Assembly (NCBI RefSeq): GCF_900115595.1
Contig: NZ_FOXA01000021.1
Span: 1 to 40,767 of the forward strand
DNA: 40,767 nucleotides
Origin: Tranquillimonas alkanivorans
Lineage (GTDB): Bacteria; Pseudomonadota; Alphaproteobacteria; Rhodobacterales; Rhodobacteraceae
Direction: 5' to 3'
Part shown: positions 23,891 to 31,750 of the stretch, one piece after another
How positions within the stretch are numbered: position 1 is the first letter of the stretch
Layout: every line of letters begins with the position of its first letter
Made by a program: the position numbers and the translations under genes
The notes under the pieces: model-generated
What the model was told of the DNA's origin: nothing
The model's input: the letters and a program-made list of their open reading frames with translations, nothing else
Databases searched by the model: none

Positions 23891-24837
23891 TCTTCCTCCT
23901 TGGGTCTGTTGGCGCGATCGGCATCAGCACCGAGAGCGCGCAGGACCTTCTGCACAACGCTGCGCCCGACCCGTTCGAGGCCGAGGTTGGTCGAGGCCGC
24001 GAGATGCGGCGTCGCGATGAAATTCGGCTGACGAAACAGCATGTGGTCCCGCGGCGGAGGCTCCGTTTCGAAGACGTCCGACGCGGCGCCCGCCATACGT
24101 CCCGAAGCCAGTGCGTCAGCCAGCGCAACCTCGTCGACGATACCGCCACGAGAGCAGTTCACCAGGTAAGCTCCCTGCGGCAGTTTCCGGAATGCGCTCT
24201 CCCCCAGCAGATGGCGTGTGTCCGCGGTCAGCGGCATGTGAACGAACAGCAGGTCGCTGGAGGCCAGGATTTCGTCGAGAGAGGAGGCTCGCCGCACTCC
24301 GGTGGGCCATCGGTCGTGCGGCAGATACGGATCGTACGCAGCCCGGGATGTGTTGAAGATGCTCAGGATGCGGGACACCTCGCGCCCTATGGCGCCCATT
24401 CCGAGAATTCCCGCGGAAAGTTCGTCGATTTCCTTTCCGATGCGATCCTGCCCCGAAAGCGGTGCGCCCTCACGTAGGGCGGTCGTATGTCCCGAGAGGT
24501 TGCGGATAAGCGAAAACGCCATAGCAATTGCGTGTTGCGCCACAGAGGGGGCGTTCTCCCCTGGAGTGGCAACCACGGTGACACCTGCGCGCTCCGCTGC
24601 CGCGCAGTCGATCGTATCGGTCCCAGCGCCGTGCTTACCGATGACGCGCAGGGCGGGCGTCGCGTGGATGTCGGCCTCGGAAACCCGGCGGTTGCGCACG
24701 ATGAGGGCTTCCGTGTCGGCGCTCCACCCGTCTACGCCGTACGTCACCTGCGCATTCCGTTCCAGAATGCTGGCTGCGACGGGGTGAATATGCTCTGTAA
24801 CGTGGATCAACGGACGATCACGCATCCCCGACCTCAT
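23887..24837 (-). CDS. D-isomer-specific 2-hydroxyacid dehydrogenase
   Basis: A 316-residue NAD-dependent enzyme. The cofactor motif is ILGMGAIGREVSRIL, and the catalytic triad is Arg in VNCSRGGIVDEVAL, Glu in FETEPPPRDHML and His in IATPHLAAST. It would reduce a 2-oxo acid such as glyoxylate or hydroxypyruvate, or oxidise the D-hydroxy acid. The ATG at 24837 was chosen because GGGAGG sits eight bases upstream; an in-frame GTG three codons earlier overlaps that site. A 46-codon leader frame ends just inside this gene. First main gene of the operon with RraA and the FMN dehydrogenase. A second, different enzyme of the family is encoded at 28974-29948. Confidence 0.9.
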   Translation of the reverse strand: MRSGMRDRPLIHVTEHIHPVAASILERNAQVTYGVDGWSADTEALIVRNRRVSEADIHATPALRVIGKHGAGTDTIDCAAAERAGVTVVATPGENAPSVAQHAIAMAFSLIRNLSGHTTALREGAPLSGQDRIGKEIDELSAGILGMGAIGREVSRILSIFNTSRAAYDPYLPHDRWPTGVRRASSLDEILASSDLLFVHMPLTADTRHLLGESAFRKLPQGAYLVNCSRGGIVDEVALADALASGRMAGAASDVFETEPPPRDHMLFRQPNFIATPHLAASTNLGLERVGRSVVQKVLRALGADADRANRPKEEE

Positions 24838-24958
24838 CCACCTCACCTCCCGATAGGCACACTGAGACGGCCGCGACCCGGAACCGGCCCTGCCTCAACG
24901 CGTCCGCTTCACGCCCGCTCATAAGCGGGCAAGCGGCGACAGGCACATCGCGCGTCAT
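24818..24958 (-). CDS. Small 46-residue ORF / possible leader peptide before the hydroxyacid operon
   Basis: An ATG at 24958 is preceded by a near-perfect GGAGGAGGTGA ribosome-binding site. The frame encodes MTRDVPVAACPLMSGREADA, then LRQGRFRVAAVSVCLSG and an acidic end, and stops at 24818, overlapping the 2-hydroxyacid dehydrogenase start by 20 bases. Inside it, GCCCGCT-CATA-AGCGGGC (24913-24930) forms a strong hairpin. Coupled translation into the dehydrogenase, or an attenuation-type leader, are both possible. No family is recognised, and it may be a chance frame, but the ribosome-binding site is the best in the neighbourhood. Confidence 0.4.
   Translation of the reverse strand: MTRDVPVAACPLMSGREADALRQGRFRVAAVSVCLSGGEVDEVGDA
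24913..24930. promoter_or_regulatory. Hairpin inside the leader ORF
   Basis: A perfect 7-bp stem GCCCGCT/AGCGGGC with the four-base loop CATA lies about 75 bases upstream of the 2-hydroxyacid dehydrogenase start and within the leader ORF. No T-run follows on either strand. It could modulate transcription or translation of the operon. Confidence 0.4.
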
Positions 24959-25059
24959 CGTCACCTCCTCCAATTTTGGATACAATCCCATCTCAGCCCT
25001 CAGGGCGCAAGGTGATATTTCTTCGGTTTGACCGAAAGAAGAATGCGATGATAGCTTTA

Positions 25060-25087
25060 TTGACAGCGACACGGAAAGGCGTAGGGT
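25060..25087 (+). promoter_or_regulatory. Candidate sigma-70 promoter for the tct operon
   Basis: A perfect -35 hexamer TTGACA (25060-25065) is followed after 16 bases by TAGGGT (25082-25087), a poor -10 that keeps T, A and the final T. It lies about 65 bases before the tctC start and points at it. The local AT-richness upstream (ATAGCTTTAT) also fits. Only the -35 box is strong. Confidence 0.35.
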
Positions 25088-25105
25088 CTCGATTGTGTCC
25101 AATGT

Positions 25106-25120
25106 TGTCGATGCTCGACA
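25106..25120. promoter_or_regulatory. Palindromic operator candidate upstream of tctC
   Basis: TGTCGA-TGC-TCGACA is a perfect 6-3-6 inverted repeat, just downstream of the likely transcription start and 31 bases before the tctC ATG, a position suited to repression. The GntR encoded at the end of the operon (28132-28836) is the natural candidate ligand-responsive binder. Seen directly; binding inferred. Confidence 0.45.
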
Positions 25121-25150
25121 TACAGGACATGTCTCAAGTGGGAGGAAAGC

Positions 25151-26119
25151 ATGAAACTGACGAGTAAGATTCTGTGTGTTGCCCTTGGCTCGACGGTCCT
25201 CGCCGGGCCGGCGATCGCTCAGGAGTATCCGGAGCGTCCGATCGACATGATCGTTGCCTACAGCGCCGGCGGTGGCACGGATGTCGCTGCACGGACGCTG
25301 GTGCCGTATATCGAGGAGCACCTGCCCGGTGACGCCACGATCAACGTCATCAACCGCCCCGGCGCCGGGGGTGAGATCGGTTTCACTGCCTTGGCCAATG
25401 CGGATCCCGATGGCTACACGATCGGGTTCGTGAACCTGCCCAATCTTCTGTCGATCGCGATCCAGCGCGAAACGGACTACGAACTGTCTTCGTTCCAGCC
25501 AGTCGCCGACATCGTCTATGATCCCGGCGGGTTCGGAGCGAGCGCCGATGCCGGCTTCGACGATCTCGAGGGGCTGGTCGAATATGCCGAGAACAAGTCC
25601 GGGCCGGTCACCTACGGCACCACCGGGATCGGATCGGACGATCATCTCGCCGCGCTGACGTTCGCCCGTCAGGCGGGCATCGAGATGCGGCACATCCCAT
25701 TTAGTGGCGCGGCCGATGTCAGGGCGGCTCTTTTGGGCGGCCAGATCGACCTCGCAAGCACCAATGTCAGCGAGTTGATCGACTACGCGGACTCGGGCGA
25801 CGTCGTGATCCTCGGCCAGATGGGGGAAGAGCGGTGGTCGGAAGCCTCCGACATTCCGACATTCCAGGAGCAGGGCTTCGATGTCGTGATGGGCTCCGAC
25901 CGCGGGCTCGCCGCGCCGGCGGGCTTCCCCGAGGACGCTCTGGCCACCCTGCAGACGGCCGTCGAGGCAGCCGTTGCCGACCCCGAATTCCAGGAGCGAG
26001 CGCAGGAGCAACGCCTGCCGCTCTCCTTCATGGATGCCGAAGCGTTCGGCGCGAAACTGGATCGCATGAACGAGAACCTCCAGGGCATCTGGGAAGAGCA
26101 GCCTTGGGTCGAGCAGTAA
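25151..26119 (+). CDS. tctC: Tripartite tricarboxylate transporter substrate-binding protein (TctC/Bug family)
   Basis: A 322-residue periplasmic Bug-type protein. The signal peptide (residues 1-23) ends GPAIA, then QEYPERPIDMIVAYSAGGGT gives the canonical P-x-x-P-I-x-x-I-V-x-x-x-x-G-G-G-x-D loop that binds carboxylates. NVINRPGAGGEIGFTALANA and PVTYGTTGIGSDDHLAALTF are the second ligand loops. Family-typical length. GTGGGAGGAAAGC precedes the ATG. First gene of tctCBA; the ligand is a di- or tricarboxylate or similar acid. The neighbouring hydroxyacid-metabolising genes suggest a hydroxylated acid. Confidence 0.93.
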   Translation: MKLTSKILCVALGSTVLAGPAIAQEYPERPIDMIVAYSAGGGTDVAARTLVPYIEEHLPGDATINVINRPGAGGEIGFTALANADPDGYTIGFVNLPNLLSIAIQRETDYELSSFQPVADIVYDPGGFGASADAGFDDLEGLVEYAENKSGPVTYGTTGIGSDDHLAALTFARQAGIEMRHIPFSGAADVRAALLGGQIDLASTNVSELIDYADSGDVVILGQMGEERWSEASDIPTFQEQGFDVVMGSDRGLAAPAGFPEDALATLQTAVEAAVADPEFQERAQEQRLPLSFMDAEAFGAKLDRMNENLQGIWEEQPWVEQ

Positions 26120-26126
26120 TCGCTCT

Positions 26127-26153
26127 CCGGCGGCCCCCTCTCGGGGCCGCCGG
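26127..26153 (+). promoter_or_regulatory. Intercistronic stem-loop between tctC and tctB
   Basis: CCGGCGGCCCC and GGGGCCGCCGG form a perfect 11-bp stem with loop CTCTC, eight bases after the tctC stop. There is no T-run. As with the other binding-protein genes here, it likely stabilises or partly terminates the tctC message. Confidence 0.7.
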
Positions 26154-26168
26154 GCATGGGGGGAGACC

Positions 26169-26627
26169 ATGAACCGATCAGCCTTCGAATGCGTCACGGC
26201 GCTCGTGGTCCTTGCGGCGTCCGCAGCGGGTCTCGTTGAAAGCTTAGGCTTCCGTAATCAGGGGGCGATTATGCCCGTCACCGTCACCGCGCTCGCCTCT
26301 GCGCTGAGCGCAATCTGGCTTGCAACCTCGGCTGTCGCCGTCGTGCGCGGAACCGGCAAGCGCGTCGAGCTGGATGGTCGGAAGGTCGCGAGGTTCAGCG
26401 TGCTCTGCTTCGCCGCGGTCGCCTACGTCTACCTGATGTCCCGCATCGGCTTTTTCACCACCACCATTCTCGTGGTGCCCGCTCTCGCCTTCATCGGGGG
26501 ATACCGTAATGCGAAGGTGCTCGTAGCAGCGACCATCGGCTTCGTTGTCGTTCTCTACGGCGTCTTTCGGGGCCTTCTCTCGGTCCCGTTGCCCGATGAC
26601 CTTCTCCTCTCGCTGATCGGAGGCTGA
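26169..26627 (+). CDS. tctB: Tripartite tricarboxylate transporter small membrane protein (TctB family)
   Basis: A 152-residue protein with four hydrophobic segments: ALVVLAASAAGLVESLGF, VTVTALASALSAIWLATSAV, FSVLCFAAVAYVYLMSRIGF, and VLVAATIGFVVVLYGVFRGL with a conserved ending SVPLPDDLL. The R-I-G-F-x-x-x-T core after the third helix and the final P-L-P motif are typical of TctB. The ATG at 26169 follows GGGGGGAGACC. Its stop overlaps the tctA start (TGATGATG). Confidence 0.88.
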   Translation: MNRSAFECVTALVVLAASAAGLVESLGFRNQGAIMPVTVTALASALSAIWLATSAVAVVRGTGKRVELDGRKVARFSVLCFAAVAYVYLMSRIGFFTTTILVVPALAFIGGYRNAKVLVAATIGFVVVLYGVFRGLLSVPLPDDLLLSLIGG

Positions 26628-28135
26628 TGATGGAAATTTTCTCGGCGATTGCATCGGCCGCTCCCGGCGTGTTCACGATCCCGGTGATCATCGCCATGTT
26701 CATCGGAACGGTGGTTGGCATCGGTGTGGGTGCGCTGCCAGGTCTGTCGGCGACGATGGGCATCGCGGTCCTCATCCCGCTGACCTTCTCGCTGGAGCCA
26801 CTGGTGGCACTGGGAATGGTCGCCGGCATCTACAATGGTGCGATGTATGGCGGATCGATTCCCGCCATCCTCCTCCGCATTCCGGGCACGCCCGCCGGGA
26901 TTGCGACGGTGTTCGATGGTCATGAAATGGCCAAGAAAGGCAACCCGAAACTGGCGCTTGATATTTCGCTGGTCTCGTCGTCCCTCGGCAGCGCCGTGAG
27001 CGCGATCGCGCTTCTTCTTCTCGCCCCCCCACTCGCGGCGATCGCCTTGAAATTCGGGCAGGCGGATTATTTCTGGCTCGCCGTTTTCGGCCTGACCGCG
27101 ATTTCGGTTCTTCTCGCGGGAAATCCGGTGAAGGGCTTTCTCAGCGCATGCCTGGGTCTGTTTGTCGGCCTCATCGGGATTGACGCTCTGACGGGCAACC
27201 AACGGTTCACCTTTGACACGCCCGATCTCCTCAGCGGGGTCAACATCATCGTGATCCTGACCGGGCTCTACGCCATCCCGCCGGCGATCGACCTGATGAC
27301 AGGTAAAGCCGGTATTGCCGCCGGTCACATCGACGTCTCGGGCTCGCGGGCGAAGTTTCCCTGGCACACGCTGGTACCCGTCTGGATCCGGTCCTCGGTC
27401 ATCGGCTTGGTAATCGGACTTATTCCGGCTCTCGGGGGCAACATCGCTGCGCTCCTCGCGTGGAACGAACAGCGACGCTGGACGAAGAATCCTGGAGCCT
27501 ATGGGACAGGCGAACCAGATGGCATTGCAGCGCCTGAGTGCGCCAACAACGCCGATACCGGTGCCACGCTGATCCCCGCACTGACGCTCGGCATCCCCGG
27601 AAACGCCGTGGCGGCGGTCGTTCTCGGCGCGCTTCTTGTCCACGGACTCCGTCCGGGACCGGAGCTGTTCCGGGCCAACGCCGATGTCGTCTACGGCTTC
27701 ATGCTCACGATGCTGGTGACCGCCGGGTTCATGTGGGTGATCGGGAAATTCGGCTCGCGCCTCTACGTGAACGTACTCCGAATGCCCGGGAAACTCCTCG
27801 GCCCCTTCGTGCTCGGTCTGACGATCGTGGGTGTGTACTCGATCCACAATTCGATGTTCGAGGTCTGGCTGATGCTCGGGTTCGGGGCACTTGGCTTCCT
27901 GATGGAGAGACTGGCCATCCCGACCGCCCCGGCTGTTCTTGCCGTAATCCTCGGGCCGATAGCCGAGGAGTCCCTGCGCCGAGCACTGCTCATCTCCGGC
28001 GGCGACATGAGCGTCTTGCTCGCTGGTCCGATCTCCTGGATGCTGGCTGCTCTTACGATCATCGCCGTTCTCTCTCCCCTCTGGAAGGCGATCCAGTCGC
28101 GGCGGGCGGCGCGCACGGGTGCTGAAGCGTCATGA
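26627..28135 (+). CDS. tctA: Tripartite tricarboxylate transporter large permease (TctA family)
   Basis: A 502-residue permease with about eleven to twelve membrane segments. Family markers: FIGTVVGIGVGALPGLSATM, YNGAMYGGSIPAILLRIPGT with AGIATVFDGHEMAKKG, the second repeat IRSSVIGLVIGLIPALGGNI followed by GAYGTGEPDGIAAPECANNA, GATLIPALTLGIPGNAVAAV, and a closing AIPTAPAVLAVILGPIAEES. The two G-x-x-P-G-x-x-A-type repeats are complete. Start: two ATGs in tandem (26627 and 26630); the first overlaps the tctB stop. The stop overlaps the GntR start (ATGA). Confidence 0.94.
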   Translation: MMEIFSAIASAAPGVFTIPVIIAMFIGTVVGIGVGALPGLSATMGIAVLIPLTFSLEPLVALGMVAGIYNGAMYGGSIPAILLRIPGTPAGIATVFDGHEMAKKGNPKLALDISLVSSSLGSAVSAIALLLLAPPLAAIALKFGQADYFWLAVFGLTAISVLLAGNPVKGFLSACLGLFVGLIGIDALTGNQRFTFDTPDLLSGVNIIVILTGLYAIPPAIDLMTGKAGIAAGHIDVSGSRAKFPWHTLVPVWIRSSVIGLVIGLIPALGGNIAALLAWNEQRRWTKNPGAYGTGEPDGIAAPECANNADTGATLIPALTLGIPGNAVAAVVLGALLVHGLRPGPELFRANADVVYGFMLTMLVTAGFMWVIGKFGSRLYVNVLRMPGKLLGPFVLGLTIVGVYSIHNSMFEVWLMLGFGALGFLMERLAIPTAPAVLAVILGPIAEESLRRALLISGGDMSVLLAGPISWMLAALTIIAVLSPLWKAIQSRRAARTGAEAS

Positions 28136-28836
28136 CGGTTCTCGAAGACATCCTGACGAGGCTGAGGCAGCGTCTTGTCGGGGGGCACTATCCCCCCGGC
28201 TTCAAGCTTCGTGAACAGGCCGTCGCGGGCGAATTCAATATCAGTCGCACACCGGTGCGTGCTGCGATCCAGAGGCTCGTGGCGGAGGGGCTGCTCGAAT
28301 ATGAAGCCAATCGCGGGGCGATCGTTCGCGAATGGACCGATGAGGACCGGGAGGAAATCTTCGAGCTGAGAATGCTCGTGGAGAGCCACGCAACGGGTCG
28401 TACTGCAAAGGCGATATCACCGGCGGCTCTCGACGAAATGGAGGCGCAGAACGAGCGCATTCGCCGGGCGATGGGTGAACACGGTGAAGGCGCCCTGGAC
28501 GTGATGCACGAGGCAAACTTCGCCTTTCATCTGGCTGTCTACGAGAACTGCGGCAGCACCCATCTCGCGCATTACGGCCGCAGTCTGCTCGACTACCCGA
28601 TGGTGATACGGGGGTTCTACATCTACTCGGAGGACGAGATGTACGAGAGCATCCGCCAGCACGAGGAGATCCTTTCCGCTCTCAAAGCCGGAAACGAACG
28701 CTGGGCCCGGGCTGCAATGGAGTGCCACTTGCAGGGGGCAATCATGCGATTCCGCAAGTCGCAGGAAAAGGCGGCCAGAGATCCGGAGAAGAGTGAGGCC
28801 CCGGATCTTGCTCCCGCAACGGCCGTGTCGGACTGA
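28132..28836 (+). CDS. GntR-family (FCD) transcriptional regulator
   Basis: A 234-residue regulator. The winged helix (5-70) contains PPGFKLREQAVAGEFNISRT followed by PVRAAIQRLVAEGLLEYE and NRGAIVREW. The FCD effector domain follows, with its metal-binding residues in HEANFAFHLAVYENCG, IRQHEEILSAL and AAMECHLQGA. The C-terminal 20 residues are an unstructured acidic/alanine tail. It is translationally coupled to tctA (ATGA overlap), so repressor level tracks transporter expression. The likely operator is the palindrome at 25106-25120. The downstream dehydrogenase begins after 137 bases and may have its own promoter. Confidence 0.9.
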   Translation: MTVLEDILTRLRQRLVGGHYPPGFKLREQAVAGEFNISRTPVRAAIQRLVAEGLLEYEANRGAIVREWTDEDREEIFELRMLVESHATGRTAKAISPAALDEMEAQNERIRRAMGEHGEGALDVMHEANFAFHLAVYENCGSTHLAHYGRSLLDYPMVIRGFYIYSEDEMYESIRQHEEILSALKAGNERWARAAMECHLQGAIMRFRKSQEKAARDPEKSEAPDLAPATAVSD

Positions 28837-28973
28837 CGCACCGCTTCGCTCCGCCGAAGATCAACTGGACAACGGCGATCCGGCTGGCAGCGGCGAAACA
28901 CCAAGCCGGGAACGTCCTGCGAGGAAACCTGAATGCGCATTGCCACAACAACAATCATCGCGGAGGCTATCTG

Positions 28974-29948
28974 ATGTCCGCATCCACCCCAGTCACCCGC
29001 ATCGTCTTCCTGGACCGGGCAACGCTGTCGCCGGAGACGACGATCCGGGAGCCTGCCTTCCCTGCGAAACTGATCGAGCACGACCGGACTAAGCCAGGCG
29101 AGGTTGCCGAACGGATCTCCGAAGCTGACATCGTCATCACCAACAAGGTGCCGCTCGACGCCGAAGTTCTTGCCGCCGCGCCACGACTCAAGCTGATCGC
29201 GGTTGCGGCTACGGGGTACGACCGGATTGACCTGGATGCGTGCCGCGACCGGGGCATCACGGTCTGCAACATCCGCGCCTATGCTGGCAACACGGTGCCG
29301 GAGCATACCTTCGCGCTGCTCCTGGCCCTCCAGCGCAGCATCGTGCCGTATCGTCAATCGATAATCGAAGGCCGCTGGGAAGAGGCGGATCAATTCTGCT
29401 ATTTCGACTATCCAATCGCCGATCTTTCCGGAAAAACCATCGGCGTCGTCGGCGACGGTCTTCTTGGGAAGTCGGTCGGCCGCATCGCCGAGGCCTTCGG
29501 GATGCGTGTTCTGTTCTCGAGCTACAAGGGCGTCGAAGGAATGGGCCCGCTCTATACGCCGTTCGAGGAGGTTATGCGGATCAGTGACGTCATTACGCTT
29601 CACTGCCCATTGCTCCCGTCCACGAAAAACCTCATCTCCGACGCCGAGTTCGGCATGATGGAACGCCGGCCGCTGTTGCTAAATACAGCCCGAGGCGGCC
29701 TTGTCGATGAGGTCGCCCTGGAGCGGGCACTCGACGCCGGCCGCATTTCCGGTGCGGGCTTCGATGTCGTCACCACCGAGCCGCCGGGCGAGGATCACGT
29801 CATGCGGCGGATCGCCTCGCGCGACAACGTCATCGTCACGCCCCACGTCGCCTGGGCAAGCCGCGAGGCGATCCAGGCACTCGCCGACCAGCTCATCGAC
29901 AATATCGACGCCTTCATGCAGGGCAGTCCGAAGAACGTCGTCGTTTGA
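28974..29948 (+). CDS. D-2-hydroxyacid dehydrogenase (glycerate dehydrogenase/hydroxypyruvate reductase-like)
   Basis: A 324-residue NAD(P)-dependent enzyme. Substrate-domain segments DIVITNKVPLDAEVLAAAPR and LIAVAATGYDRIDLDACRDR with GITVCNIRAYAGNTVPEH precede the cofactor motif VVGDGLLGKSVGRIAEAFG. Catalytic residues are Arg in NTARGGLVDEVALERAL, Glu in TTEPPGEDHVM and His in VTPHVAWAS. The N-terminal pattern (NK-VPLD and ATGYD-IDL) is that of D-glycerate dehydrogenases/hydroxypyruvate reductases. Next to glycerate 2-kinase (three bases downstream), reduction of hydroxypyruvate to D-glycerate is the best guess. The ATG at 28974 follows GGAGG with a ten-base spacer. Confidence 0.9.
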   Translation: MSASTPVTRIVFLDRATLSPETTIREPAFPAKLIEHDRTKPGEVAERISEADIVITNKVPLDAEVLAAAPRLKLIAVAATGYDRIDLDACRDRGITVCNIRAYAGNTVPEHTFALLLALQRSIVPYRQSIIEGRWEEADQFCYFDYPIADLSGKTIGVVGDGLLGKSVGRIAEAFGMRVLFSSYKGVEGMGPLYTPFEEVMRISDVITLHCPLLPSTKNLISDAEFGMMERRPLLLNTARGGLVDEVALERALDAGRISGAGFDVVTTEPPGEDHVMRRIASRDNVIVTPHVAWASREAIQALADQLIDNIDAFMQGSPKNVVV

Positions 29949-29951
29949 AGA

Positions 29952-31229
29952 ATGGGCATGGATCGCCTTGAGCCGCGCCACTTCTTGCGAGAGCTTTTCG
30001 AGGCGGCCGTCGCGGCGGCTCAGCCCGAGCTGACGCTGCCCGCAGCGCTTCCTTCACCGCCGCCGGGCCGCACGGTCGTCATCGGTGCCGGGAAAGGGGC
30101 CGCTCAGCTTGCCCGGGTATTTGAACGTCACTGGACAGGCCCCTTCGAGGGCTTCGTCGTCACGCGCTATGGGTTCGGGGTTTCCTGCGAGAAGGTTGAG
30201 GTAGCCGAGGCGGGGCATCCCGTCCCCGACGAAGCGGGTCTGTGCGCAGCCGAAAAAATGATGTCCATGGTCGCGGACCTCGGCCCGGACGACCTCGTCA
30301 TCGCGTTGCTGTGCGGCGGAGGATCGGCGCTGCTGCCGTTGCCCCCGGACGGGTTCTCCCTCTCGGACGAGCAGGTGCTGGCGGAGACTCTCCTGCGCAG
30401 CGGCATGCCCATTGGCGGGATGAACACGGTCCGAAAGCACTTCTCACGGATCAAGGGAGGGCGACTGGCGCAGGCCGCGGCCCCTGCGCGCGTGGTTTCC
30501 CTGGTTGTCTCTGACGTCCCGGGGGATGATCCGGCCGAAGTGGCCTCCGGGCCCACAATACCCAGCCACACCACACGGGCCGATGCGCTCGACTGGCTCC
30601 GGCGCTACGATGTTGCGCTTCCCGAAGGTCTGCAACGGGCGCTCGAGGAGGCCGAGGAGGCCCCGCGTCCCGACGATCCCGATTTCCGCAGACATGAGGT
30701 TTCGTTGCTTTCCTCGGCCGGAAAGTCGCTCGAGGCAGCAGCCGGTCTCGCCGAGAAGATCGGCTTACCTGCTGTCATCTTGTCCGACAGCATGGAGGGC
30801 GAAGCCCGGGAACTCGGGAGGACGCATGCCGCGATTGCCCGGGAAGTTGCGCTGAGGGGCCGCCCCTTTCGCAGCCCGGTCGTCCTGTTGTCGGGCGGTG
30901 AAGCAACGGTGACCCTTCGCGGAAAGGGGCGTGGCGGACCGAATGGGGAATTTCTTCTGGCGTTGGCGCTCGAACTGGAGGGGGTCGAGGACGTATCCGC
31001 CTTGGCTGCCGACACCGACGGCATCGACGGCTCGGAGCGGAACGCGGGCGCATTCGCCGATGCACGGACCCTCTCGCGGATCAGGGCCGGGGGCCATGAT
31101 CCGCAAGAATTCCTGTTGAGCAACGACTCGTGGACCGCATTTGCCGCGGCCGGCGAACTCTTCGAGCCCGGCCCCACCGGAACGAACGTCAACGACTTCC
31201 GTGCGATCCTTGTCGCCGCGCGACATTAG
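29952..31229 (+). CDS. gckA: Glycerate 2-kinase (GckA/TtuD, MOFRL family)
   Basis: A 425-residue kinase that phosphorylates D-glycerate to 2-phosphoglycerate. The N-terminal DUF4147/GckA domain holds TVVIGAGKGAAQLARVFERH, AGHPVPDEAG, ALLCGGGSALLPLPPDGFSL, GMNTVRKHFSRIKGGRLAQA and SDVPGDDPAEVASGPT. The C-terminal MOFRL domain has LLSGGEATVTLRGKGRGGPN followed by GEFLLALAL, AADTDGIDGSERNAGAF and GPTGTNVNDF. All conserved loops are present. The start ATG at 29952 (alternative 29958) lies three bases after the dehydrogenase stop, so the pair is an operon. Feeds carbon into lower glycolysis. Confidence 0.95.
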   Translation: MGMDRLEPRHFLRELFEAAVAAAQPELTLPAALPSPPPGRTVVIGAGKGAAQLARVFERHWTGPFEGFVVTRYGFGVSCEKVEVAEAGHPVPDEAGLCAAEKMMSMVADLGPDDLVIALLCGGGSALLPLPPDGFSLSDEQVLAETLLRSGMPIGGMNTVRKHFSRIKGGRLAQAAAPARVVSLVVSDVPGDDPAEVASGPTIPSHTTRADALDWLRRYDVALPEGLQRALEEAEEAPRPDDPDFRRHEVSLLSSAGKSLEAAAGLAEKIGLPAVILSDSMEGEARELGRTHAAIAREVALRGRPFRSPVVLLSGGEATVTLRGKGRGGPNGEFLLALALELEGVEDVSALAADTDGIDGSERNAGAFADARTLSRIRAGGHDPQEFLLSNDSWTAFAAAGELFEPGPTGTNVNDFRAILVAARH

Positions 31230-31243
31230 AATTCACATGGCAG

Positions 31244-31259
31244 GAGCCGATCACGGCTC
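31244..31259 (+). terminator. Weak terminator-like hairpin after glycerate kinase
   Basis: GAGCCG-ATCA-CGGCTC, a perfect 6-bp stem, starts 15 bases past the glycerate kinase stop. No T-run follows, so intrinsic termination is uncertain. Confidence 0.3.
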
Positions 31260-31382
31260 TCAGGCGACTGACGCCCAGCCTTGTTGCAGCTTGCCCCGCC
31301 CAATCGCGAGTAAGGTTGCCCCAGCTTAGGCGCCGTGCGTCGCTGCACCCATGGCTCCAGTAGGTCAATGTCACTTATGTAA

Positions 31383-31399
31383 TTGCTGCATAGCAGCAA
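31383..31399. promoter_or_regulatory. PhaR-like operator upstream of the DUF1127 gene
   Basis: TTGCTGC-ATA-GCAGCAA is a perfect 7-3-7 palindrome containing CTGC-N3-GCAG, the motif reported for the polyhydroxyalkanoate regulator PhaR of Paracoccus denitrificans. It lies about 95 bases before the DUF1127 start in an otherwise unremarkable 260-base gap. Seen directly; binding inferred from the resemblance. Confidence 0.5.
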
Positions 31400-31491
31400 G
31401 ACCTGTTTGTGCGTTGTGGGAGGCGCCAGGGCGCATAGTTATTAGGCCAATCGACAAGAGCTGCAGACTTACAGGAAAATGGTGATCGCCC

Positions 31492-31719
31492 ATGGCTTAC
31501 GTACAGCAAACTTCGAGCTTCGAGAGCGGCTTCACGGATCGCCTCGCGACTTCTGTGAAGGTCTTCTTTGAACGGGTCGGCACCCACATTGAGACCTACC
31601 GTATCTACTGCCAGACGCTGACGGAGCTCGAGGCGATGAGTGATCGCGAACTGGCCGATCTCAACCTCAGCCGGTACGACATCCACCGCGTCGCCTGCGA
31701 GGCGGCTTGCGCTAAATAA
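31492..31719 (+). CDS. DUF1127 (YjiS-like) small protein
   Basis: A 75-residue protein. The last 45 residues, YCQTLTELEAMSDRELADLN followed by LSRYDIHRVACEAACAK, form the DUF1127 domain with its L-x-x-M-S-D-R-E-L-x-D-L-G/N-L-x-R-x-D-I signature. The N-terminal extension (MAYVQQTSSFESGFTDRLAT) is common in rhodobacteral members. Arg-rich DUF1127 proteins of alphaproteobacteria have been linked to small-RNA turnover and to phosphate and carbon physiology; this one is only moderately basic. It is monocistronic, with a PhaR-like site upstream and a hairpin downstream. Expression during carbon storage would fit that operator (inference). Confidence 0.9.
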   Translation: MAYVQQTSSFESGFTDRLATSVKVFFERVGTHIETYRIYCQTLTELEAMSDRELADLNLSRYDIHRVACEAACAK

Positions 31720-31750
31720 CTTGGGATCAGAGAGCACTCCTCTACCCTGA

